Source: an uncultured Myxococcales bacterium (GTDB lineage Bacteria; Myxococcota_A; Polyangia; Polyangiales; Polyangiaceae). From it: 64,000 nt of DNA. The position numbers and the translations under genes were made by a program. The stretch spans positions 1 through 64,000 of the forward strand of contig CALMUT010000260.1 in assembly GCA_937872925.1 (NCBI GenBank), given 5' to 3'. Numbering within the stretch: position 1 is the stretch's first letter; each line of letters begins with the position of its first letter. The notes beneath the pieces were generated by a model that did not search any database, was not told the origin of the DNA, and saw only the letters and a list, made by a program, of their open reading frames with translations. Positions 7,586 through 14,314 of this stretch are shown piece by piece.

Positions 7586-8815
7586 GTGGCTGGGCGATTG
7601 GCAACTCGAAGCGCTGCGACCGTCGTGGCAACGCTGGCTGCGCTCGCGAGCGGTTGCGGCACGCAAGCGGCCGCTCCAAAGGCGCCGCAGCCGAAGCCCA
7701 ACACGGGAGCGCTGTCCGTCTTCGCAGAAGGTCCCTGTCCAACCCTGTCCGTGGCTGCCGCCGGCAAGCGACGCTTTGTCGTATTCGGAGATCACGGTCG
7801 CGAGTTCGGCGGCTGGCTGCCCGGCGAAGCCATCGCCGCAGCACAGTCCTTGGTCGAGCTGCGTGGCGGCGAAGCCTTCCGGCGTCCCGAATTGCTAGAA
7901 GGCCTGCCCACAGACGCACGCGGTTATGTGCGCGGCGCCATCGACCTGGGCGGAAGCGCCCACGCACCCTGGCTGGTGCGCACGACCACCCGCTACAGCA
8001 AAGACAAGCGCGGCCCGCTCTTTGAACGCGAGAGCAACGGATACCTCTTCGATTCAGGTTGGCGGCCGACGACCCAGCCCGTGACCATCCCGCCGAGGGC
8101 GCGGCGGCTACCCGAGTTGCCGATCGACAGCGCTTGCGGCACGGGTTTGCGCTGGGTGCCGCTGACCTGGACGCCGACGCCGAAGGGCGGACTCGTGGTG
8201 GCCGGTCGTTGCGACGACGCGCGCGCTGCGAATCTGCTGCATACGAAGATCATCGTCGCCCACGGCCAGCCCGACGCCACGTCCTGGACACTGAGCGCCC
8301 TGCCCGAGACAGACGTGCTGGACGGCATTATCAACCTAGACGTCTACGCCCCCGCCGAAGACAACGTGTACGTAAGCGCGTACGAGCCCTACAAAGAGCC
8401 CGACAAACGTCTCAGCTATTTGGCGCACTACGATGGGCAACGTTGGCGCGATTTGCCCTTGGACATCGCCGATGGGATCATGGCCATCACCGGCGACGGC
8501 GCGGGCACGCTGTGGCTCGCCGCCGGTCGTGCAGCCTACGTGTTGCGCAAACGTCGCGTTGAGCCCGTGGCGTTGCCGCCACTGCGTTTCGTCGCCGGCG
8601 CGAAGCAGCCGGAGTTGCACATTCACGATGTGCACTACCTCGATGGCGAACTGTGGATCGAAGCGAGCTACCGAGTGGAGCTTCCCGGGCAGCGCGGCGC
8701 GCATTGGGCCAGCGCGCTCTTCAGCACGCGCACCGCATCGGCGCCGCTGTTCTGCGACGCGCGTGAGACCGCACCGAGCGCGCTTGTCGTTGCAGAATCG
8801 AGAGCGGCGCGATGA
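7586..8815 (+). CDS. Lipoprotein of unknown function, possibly beta-propeller
   Basis: This 409-residue protein starts at GTG with signal peptide and lipobox LASGC. The mature part is rich in beta-type stretches with repeated Trp/Gly/Asp turns (ELHIHDVHYLDGELWIEAS, GDGAGTLWLAAGRAAYVL), like the blades of a ligand-free propeller, but I cannot place it in a family. Its stop overlaps the next start by four bases (ATGA at 8812), so it is translationally coupled to the HEAT-type protein. The two probably act together in the periplasm. Confidence 0.75.
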   Translation: MAGRLATRSAATVVATLAALASGCGTQAAAPKAPQPKPNTGALSVFAEGPCPTLSVAAAGKRRFVVFGDHGREFGGWLPGEAIAAAQSLVELRGGEAFRRPELLEGLPTDARGYVRGAIDLGGSAHAPWLVRTTTRYSKDKRGPLFERESNGYLFDSGWRPTTQPVTIPPRARRLPELPIDSACGTGLRWVPLTWTPTPKGGLVVAGRCDDARAANLLHTKIIVAHGQPDATSWTLSALPETDVLDGIINLDVYAPAEDNVYVSAYEPYKEPDKRLSYLAHYDGQRWRDLPLDIADGIMAITGDGAGTLWLAAGRAAYVLRKRRVEPVALPPLRFVAGAKQPELHIHDVHYLDGELWIEASYRVELPGQRGAHWASALFSTRTASAPLFCDARETAPSALVVAESRAAR

Positions 8816-10713
8816 CACGGGGGCACGCGACGGCGAATACCCGCAAGATCCCGTCGGCAGCCGCTGGGCTGTGCGCAGCGCTGCTGCTGAGCCTATCCCC
8901 GCGCGCTGCGTCCGCGCTGTTCCCGCCGCGCTACGTGGTGTGCAAAGACGACACCGAGCTGCGCGCAGCCGCGCCGAGAACTCCGCGCGAGCAGTGGTTG
9001 CCCCTCACCACGAAGCGCGTGCGGCCGCTGCGTCTGCTGCCCATGGAAGTGAACGATGTCGCTGAAGCCGACAGCTTGCCCTCACGGCGCTCGGCGCCGA
9101 ATGAAACGCCACCGACTCGGGTCGTCGTGGTCGAAAGCCGCAACGACTACCGCTGCATCGGCATCCCGCGGGGCACCCCTGGGATCTTACGGGTCGTCTC
9201 GGCACCGCCCGGCGCGCGCTTTTACCGCCACAACCATCCAGACTCCTGGCGCCAGGCCAATATGCGCGCCGCCGGCACTTTCGATCTTCAGGCGGCAGTG
9301 CCAGCGCTGCGTCGCGAGCTGACACGCCCGATCCCCGAACACCTCGAGCCGTGGCGTCAGCACCAACTACGCCGAAACAAACACTACGCGGCGCGCGCCC
9401 TGGCAGATCTCGGCGACCAGGCGTCCGGGCCCGCAGTGCTCGCGTTTTTGCGCAGCGAAGAACGCGACGGCTACAACCTGTGGCGCGACACCCTCGACAC
9501 CCTGCCGCGGCTCGAGCCCGCGCGCGCACAAGCCTACGCCCTGGAGATGATCCGTCGCGCCACTCGCGATCCAAAGTTGCTGCAAGCAAACTCGCAGCTA
9601 TTCACAGACTTATTGCCTTTCGTCGTGACACCCACCGCCGGCGCACGTGCCGTGATTGAAGATGCCGCGTCCAGGTTGGTCACGCCCGATGCCGCTTCGC
9701 GCGGGGGCTTTTCTGGAGCGTGTGAGTTGGTGGCCGCGCGGGTGGCCATGGGCAATACGGAGCTGGCCGACGAGCTGCGCGCAGAGCTTGCCACGGACCT
9801 GCGCACCCAGCGTGCGGTGGCCTGTTACAGCAAGTGGATGCCCGTGCTCTTCCCCGGCGCCCTTGCCAGTGAAGCGCCGGTTTGGATGCACCGGCAGCGC
9901 TACGAAGCCCTGCTGACTTGGCTGGCCAAAGTTCGAACCAGTACACCGACGCCCGCGGACACCATCGTCAAAGGCCGCCTGCTCACCTGGCTACGCGGGC
10001 GATCGAAAGAACCCGACGTCGCCGGCGACCGACAAGACCGCCGCTTCTCGCCGGACAAACGCGCCCGGCACTTGGCCGCATTGGCCGGTCTTGGGGACGC
10101 CACGGCGCAGCGCGCGCTGGACGCGTTGATCGTCGACCCGAAAGACGACGGCACCGCGCCCTGGATCGCCGCGCACCAAGCGCTCATGCTCGAGCTGCCA
10201 GGAGCCGCGGATCGCGCCGCAGTGCGCCTCGCCCTGGGCATCACCATGAACACGCGCCGCTTCAATAGCGCGAGTTGGCCCAAGCGCGGCGCCATCTTGA
10301 TCACGGAGCAGGGCGAGGTGATCGAAGCGCTGGCGCGTCGTGGCGACGATCGCTTCGCCTTGGGCCTACTGAGCCGCTCTGTCTTCGATCGCGAACTGAC
10401 TGCGATGCTCGTCGCCCGCAAGAAACCCGTCGGCGCCTGCGACGTCGTGGGCAACGCCGCCCACAAAGCGCAGACTCAAGCCGTCGACGACGCCTTTTGG
10501 ACCCTCAGCGTGCTCGGCGGCAGCTGCCGAAGCACCATGCAGCGCCTGACGGCGGATCCGGCGCAGCCGCCCCCCGTGCGGGGCATGGCAAACGAGTTCC
10601 TAGCGATGCTGCGCGACAAGTCCGTGCCCGCGCGCAGCGACCAACTCGAACGCATCAAAGGCCACCGACCCAGCGTGCAACGCGCGCGCATCATCTTCCG
10701 ATCCCGGGAGTGA
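8812..10713 (+). CDS. Exported HEAT-repeat-like protein
   Basis: This 633-residue protein overlaps the preceding lipoprotein gene by ATGA. The N-terminus is basic, then hydrophobic, ending SLSPRAASA, a good signal peptidase I site. The body is almost all alpha-helical, with recurrent A-L-x-x-L-x-x-P helices (HLAALAGLGDATAQRALDAL, ALADLGDQASGPAVLAFLRS) typical of HEAT/PBS-type solenoid repeats. No catalytic motif is seen. Solenoids like this act as protein-binding scaffolds, here presumably in the periplasm with the product of the overlapping gene. About 480 bases without a gene follow its stop. Confidence 0.72.
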   Translation: MTRGHATANTRKIPSAAAGLCAALLLSLSPRAASALFPPRYVVCKDDTELRAAAPRTPREQWLPLTTKRVRPLRLLPMEVNDVAEADSLPSRRSAPNETPPTRVVVVESRNDYRCIGIPRGTPGILRVVSAPPGARFYRHNHPDSWRQANMRAAGTFDLQAAVPALRRELTRPIPEHLEPWRQHQLRRNKHYAARALADLGDQASGPAVLAFLRSEERDGYNLWRDTLDTLPRLEPARAQAYALEMIRRATRDPKLLQANSQLFTDLLPFVVTPTAGARAVIEDAASRLVTPDAASRGGFSGACELVAARVAMGNTELADELRAELATDLRTQRAVACYSKWMPVLFPGALASEAPVWMHRQRYEALLTWLAKVRTSTPTPADTIVKGRLLTWLRGRSKEPDVAGDRQDRRFSPDKRARHLAALAGLGDATAQRALDALIVDPKDDGTAPWIAAHQALMLELPGAADRAAVRLALGITMNTRRFNSASWPKRGAILITEQGEVIEALARRGDDRFALGLLSRSVFDRELTAMLVARKKPVGACDVVGNAAHKAQTQAVDDAFWTLSVLGGSCRSTMQRLTADPAQPPPVRGMANEFLAMLRDKSVPARSDQLERIKGHRPSVQRARIIFRSRE

Positions 10714-11133
10714 GCGACGCAACCCGCAGGCGTCGTGAGTCGTGCCCGTGCCGCGGTGTCTCCGCCTTGGGTTGGGTTTGTGTTGATTTTTGGGGTCGAG
10801 GCACTTGTCGGCACTGGGTCACTCATCTCACGCGGTGAGGCTGGGTTCGGACCAGCGGTCGTGGCAGGTGGCCGTGGCAGGTGGCGGTGACAGAGGCAGA
10901 GGCAGTGGCAGTGGCAGTCGCAGTGGCAGTGTCAGTGACGGTCGCGGTGGCGGTGGCAGTCGCAGTGGCAGTGTCAGTGACGGTCGCGGTGGCGGTGGCA
11001 GGTGAGAGAGGCAGTGGAACGGAACGGGAACGGAGGAGCGGATCAATACATCGGTGGCGGTGCTCGTGCCAGCCGGGGGCTGTCACTGCGCCCGCAGGCG
11101 GGGAGCTCGAGGGCGGGTGTGTGGGTGGTTCCG
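10714..11133. other. Non-coding stretch with hexamer-based repeats
   Basis: There is no supportable gene between the stop at 10713 and the hairpin at 11134. Frames here are open only because the DNA is made of NNCAGT/NNCGGT hexamers, which gives (Ala-Val)n or (Arg-Gly-Ser)n. I see no clear promoter. Confidence 0.6.
10913..10996 (+). repeat. Two tandem copies of a 42-bp unit
   Basis: The unit is seven hexamers of the form NNCAGT or NNCGGT (GGCAGT CGCAGT GGCAGT, then GTCAGT GACGGT CGCGGT GGCGGT). It occurs twice without a mismatch (10913-10954, 10955-10996) and is flanked by looser GGCAGT/GGCAGG copies from about 10861. This looks like slippage-prone satellite DNA. A related run in inverted orientation lies at 11631-11690, on the other side of the four-helix-bundle gene. 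Confidence 0.85.
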
Positions 11134-11180
11134 GTTTGCCAGTCGTCGGGCGGGTTCGGTGAACCCGCCGACTGGCAAAC
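11134..11180 (+). promoter_or_regulatory. Long hairpin directly before the ribosome binding site
   Basis: GTTTGCCAGTCG (11134-11145) pairs with CGACTGGCAAAC (11169-11180), and GCGGGTTC (11150-11157) pairs with GAACCCGC (11161-11168). That gives 20 base pairs with one 4-base bulge (TCGG) and a 3-base loop. The stem ends exactly at the Shine-Dalgarno AAAGGAG (11181-11187) of the next gene. Its position suggests control of translation, transcript protection or processing. Confidence 0.75.
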
Positions 11181-11194
11181 AAAGGAGAAATCAC

Positions 11195-11518
11195 ATGACA
11201 TTCCGCACCCTCGAACTCGCTCTATCTGCGCAGCGCAACGTGGCCCCGTTGGTGGCGCGGGTGCAGCGCCATGACCGGAAGCTCGCCGCGCAGCTGCGCG
11301 ACGCCACGAACAGCTTCGTCCTCAACCTCGGTGAAGGCTCGGGCTCCGATCCTGGCAATCGGCGAAGCCGGTACTTCACCGCGTCGGGCAGCGCAAGGGA
11401 AGTGGTCGCCGGGCTGCGCGCGGGCGTCGGCTGGGGCTACTTGTCCGCGCAGGCTGTTGCTCCTGCGCTGGCCCAGCTCGATCAGCTCTTGGGGGCGCTC
11501 TGGAAGCTGACGCATTGA
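11195..11518 (+). CDS. Four-helix-bundle protein (23S rRNA intervening-sequence / S23 family)
   Basis: This 107-residue protein starts at ATG 11195, 8 bases after AAAGGAG; any upstream start would have to read through the hairpin. It contains the family hallmarks: FVLNLGEGSG after helix 2, RRSRYFTASGSAREV, and a C-terminal helix ALAQLDQLLGALWKL. Relatives are found inside 23S rRNA intervening sequences, as the Avd protein of diversity-generating retroelements, and very often as solitary genes. No rRNA or reverse transcriptase lies nearby, so this is a solitary copy of unknown role. The surrounding repeats and hairpins make it look like an independent insertion. Confidence 0.85.
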   Translation: MTFRTLELALSAQRNVAPLVARVQRHDRKLAAQLRDATNSFVLNLGEGSGSDPGNRRSRYFTASGSAREVVAGLRAGVGWGYLSAQAVAPALAQLDQLLGALWKLTH

Positions 11519-11531
11519 GTCCTGCTACTCC

Positions 11532-11559
11532 CCCGGCGTCGCTTCGTTGCGGCGCCGGG
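11532..11559 (+). terminator. GC-rich hairpin after the four-helix-bundle gene
   Basis: CCCGGCGTCGC (11532-11542) pairs with GCGGCGCCGGG (11549-11559, one T-G pair), leaving a 6-base loop, 13 bases after the stop. There is no T tract, so it would have to act as a Rho-type or RNA-stabilising element rather than a classical intrinsic terminator. Confidence 0.4.
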
Positions 11560-11630
11560 TGCGCAGTCGGTGAAAGCGCCCCGTCAACTAGATCACTCAA
11601 ATGTGTAAGCGATCTGTTGTCTTGCACCAC

Positions 11631-11690
11631 CCGGACACCGACACCGACACTGCCCCTGACCCCGGCACTGCCTCTTTCGCTGACTCTGAC
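11631..11690 (-). repeat. Inverted counterpart of the hexamer repeats
   Basis: Read on the minus strand this gives GAGGCAGTGCCGG and GGCAGTGTCGGTGTCGGTG, the same kind of hexamer composition as 10861-11000 but on the opposite strand. The gene and hairpins at 11134-11559 thus lie between two inverted, imperfect repeat arrays. Confidence 0.4.
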
Positions 11691-11716
11691 AGCCGGACGA
11701 GGCCATTCGCACTCGC

Positions 11717-14218
11717 ATGGTCGTCCCGTCTCTGGATGCGCGTTTGCGCTTCGCGGCGCTCCTGCGCGCTTTCGCGGGCGTGTTGCGATTGGGCCACAGT
11801 CCGCGACGCAGTTGCCAGGGCAACGATTCAATCCTGGATGCAAATCCCCGCGAGAAGCGCCCGGTACGGCCCGTGCACGGCAGCAGCGTCGTGCCGTCTG
11901 CCAAGCAAGGGATCGTGGACGACGCAGAGCGTCACGTCGCGGCTGCGGATGTTCTCGCGGAGAACGAAGACAGCGCGATTGAAAGCGCAACCCCGGGTTG
12001 CGCCTGGATCGACGCGCGGCTGCAAGACGGCGCGCTGCAGGTCGAAGCCGATCTGAGCCGGCAACCGCCGCTGTCATCCGCAGAACCGCAGCGCGCCCTC
12101 GATGCCCTGCGTCTTGCGGCACGCGGTGTGGCACGGCTGCATGCCCAGGGCGCAGTGCACGGAGACTTGCGCCCGGACACATTGCGCATGGTCGAAAACG
12201 GCGTCGCAGTGATCGTGGTGCGGGGAGGACCGACGCCTACGCAGCTTCTCGTCAGTCGCTTGCGCGGAGGCGCGCCCCTGGGTGACGTCGCATTCGCGGC
12301 TCCAGAAGTCGTGCGCGGCGAAGCAGCAACCCCGGCGTCCGACGTATTCTCTCTTGCTGCACTCGCGGTATTCGCCGTCACGGGTCAAGCGCCTTTGGGT
12401 CGCGTCGACGCCAGCGCTCTCGGAGATCTTGGGGCGGCGACGCGTACGGTCTTGGCCGCTCTGCACCCGTCGCCGGCGCGGCGGCCCGATTTGCAGGAGT
12501 TGCAGGACGCCCTGGCACAAGGTGCGAGCGAACACGCGCGCTCTCTGCCCTCCATGCTCAACATCGTGCTCGGACTCGCGGGCGCGTTTGTGTTTGCCGG
12601 CGTGCTCGCCTTGACGCTGCGACAATGGGAAGACGCAGGTGCCGCTTGGCGCCTGACGGCATTGCTCGGATTTACGTTCGCGACCGCTGCGATGGGCCTG
12701 CTGCTCGGGCGCCTCGGGTTTGCGCGATCCGGTGGCGCGCTGGCTTTGCTCGCGCTGCAGCTGACCTGGGCCGACGCCTATTACATGCTGTCGATGCTGG
12801 GCCAGGCGGAGTCCTACGCCGCGTGGGCGCTGGCAGCCGCTGCGGTCGGCGTGCTGCATTGCGGAGTTGCCGCCATACGCCGCTCGCTGGTCGTCGGGGT
12901 TTCCGGCGTGACTGCGCTGTCCATCGCCTCTCTGAGTCTCGGCTTGGTGGTGACGTCGCCCCTGGAAGTCGCCGCGCTCGGATACGCCTTGGGAGTCAGC
13001 GCCGCCTACGCATGGTTCGCGGCGCTCATGGCGGGTCGCGTGCTCGCGTTGCCGTTCACGGTGGGAGCAGCCGTCGGGGTCGCGACTGCCTGTGTGCTGT
13101 CCGTCGCGCTTTCCGCAGAGCACCCGGCGCTCCTGGCTCTGCCCTACGCGGGTGCCGTCGCCGCGTATCTCGCCGCTCGATACTCGCCCCACCCTGCCGT
13201 GCTGCGCCGGACCGCCCTGGGCATCGTGCTGTGCGCGCCCGTGTTGCAGCTTGCCGCCCATTGGTCGGTTTGGGCCCTCTTTGCCGCGGCCTTCGGCTAC
13301 GCGGCGCTGCACCGACTGCTGACCGTACGCGCCAGCAAAGAGGCAGCGCCCGCCAGCCAACTCGCCCCGCGCGTCAGCGGAATCTTTCTAGCGGTCGTCG
13401 GTGTGGTGGCGGCCGCCGCCGCGGTTGTTCACTTCGCCGAGGCAGGGCCGGGCGAAGCCGTGTACTTCTTGGGATTGATTGGGCCGTATCTGGTCATCGC
13501 CGCGCTTCTCGCCGCTTCTGGACGCTTGGCGCCAACCTGCGGCGCGCTGCTGCTTGGCATCACGCCTTCCCTGCAGGCCATGCTCGCGTACGCTTCGCCT
13601 TACGCAACCTGGGGCTGCATCGCCATCGGAAGCATCGCGCTGTGGCGCTCGGAACGAACCCCGGCTGCACGCCACTGGCTGTGGGTCGGCGCAGCGAACA
13701 TCGCCCTGGCACCCATGTTGCTGACGGCCTGGGCGACCCTAGGCCACGGTGCAGACGAGCTCTTCACCGTCGCCTTCGATCCGGGCGCTGCCGTGGAATG
13801 GTCGCGAACGCGCGCGGCGTACGTGATCACGCTGTTCGGCGCTGTCGTGCTTTTGGTGCGGGCTTCCCTGGCGCGACGCAGCATTGAGCTAGAGATCGCC
13901 GCACTGGTGACCTTCTTTTTGCCCGTGCTGCTTGCTTCTGTCGCGCTGCTAAAGACCGACCTGTTCTACGCCGCGCTCAGCCTGCTAGGCGGCGGCGGCT
14001 TGCTCACGCTGGGAGTGCTGCGGCGCCGCGCGCTGCTCAGCATCGGGAGCGCCCTTGGGCTGTTGGTCGTGCTTTCGATCCAGTACTTCGCGAAGCTCTC
14101 CACGCTGGTGCCGTGGTCCGCCCTCGCCCTGGCTTTTGGCGTAACGCTTTTTGGTTTGGGCATCGTCTTCGAGAAACGACTCAAGGCGCTGCTGCCGACG
14201 CTGCGGCAGTGGGACTAA
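11717..14218 (+). CDS. Pseudokinase domain fused to a many-pass membrane protein
   Basis: This frame encodes 833 residues. About residues 100-260 keep the C-lobe outline of a bacterial Ser/Thr kinase: HAQGAVHGDLRPDTL where active enzymes have HRDLKPxN, FAAPEVVRG for the APE motif, ASDVFSLAALAVFAVTG for helix F. But the P-loop, the catalytic-loop Arg and the DFG are missing, so it is a pseudokinase. From about residue 275 to the end it is almost continuous hydrophobic segments (at least 14 probable helices) with no transporter signature I recognise. Start is uncertain: ATG 11717 gives a basic leader; GTG 11891 would remove 58 doubtful residues. The active kinase gene at 14315 follows, suggesting a shared pathway. 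Confidence 0.78.
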   Translation: MVVPSLDARLRFAALLRAFAGVLRLGHSPRRSCQGNDSILDANPREKRPVRPVHGSSVVPSAKQGIVDDAERHVAAADVLAENEDSAIESATPGCAWIDARLQDGALQVEADLSRQPPLSSAEPQRALDALRLAARGVARLHAQGAVHGDLRPDTLRMVENGVAVIVVRGGPTPTQLLVSRLRGGAPLGDVAFAAPEVVRGEAATPASDVFSLAALAVFAVTGQAPLGRVDASALGDLGAATRTVLAALHPSPARRPDLQELQDALAQGASEHARSLPSMLNIVLGLAGAFVFAGVLALTLRQWEDAGAAWRLTALLGFTFATAAMGLLLGRLGFARSGGALALLALQLTWADAYYMLSMLGQAESYAAWALAAAAVGVLHCGVAAIRRSLVVGVSGVTALSIASLSLGLVVTSPLEVAALGYALGVSAAYAWFAALMAGRVLALPFTVGAAVGVATACVLSVALSAEHPALLALPYAGAVAAYLAARYSPHPAVLRRTALGIVLCAPVLQLAAHWSVWALFAAAFGYAALHRLLTVRASKEAAPASQLAPRVSGIFLAVVGVVAAAAAVVHFAEAGPGEAVYFLGLIGPYLVIAALLAASGRLAPTCGALLLGITPSLQAMLAYASPYATWGCIAIGSIALWRSERTPAARHWLWVGAANIALAPMLLTAWATLGHGADELFTVAFDPGAAVEWSRTRAAYVITLFGAVVLLVRASLARRSIELEIAALVTFFLPVLLASVALLKTDLFYAALSLLGGGGLLTLGVLRRRALLSIGSALGLLVVLSIQYFAKLSTLVPWSALALAFGVTLFGLGIVFEKRLKALLPTLRQWD

Positions 14219-14302
14219 GCGCGGGGGCTAGCACGCAGCCGCTCTGCCCGGACCGGAGCCGAGCACCCTCGCGCTTTTCCCGGGCTGGCGCCGCGCTGGT
14301 TG

Positions 14303-14308
14303 TAGACT
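14303..14308 (+). promoter_or_regulatory. -10-like TAGACT before the kinase-FGE gene
   Basis: TAGACT ends 6 bases before GTG 14315. The sequence between them has no Shine-Dalgarno, which fits a leaderless mRNA. The intergenic gap after the preceding gene is 96 bases, so an independent promoter is reasonable. Confidence 0.42.
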
Positions 14309-14314
14309 GAAGCC

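Noticed and set aside
10861-11000. Origin of replication or CRISPR array
   Set aside because: The repeat is G+C-rich, without DnaA boxes, AT-rich unwinding DNA or spacers.
10881-11162. Ala-Val repeat protein in the hexamer-repeat DNA
   Set aside because: The frame is open only because the hexamer repeat lacks stops. No start context and no conserved domain.
12074-13360. 428-codon open frame on the minus strand
   Set aside because: It is rich in Arg, Gln and Gly with no fold, antisense to the membrane part of the pseudokinase gene.
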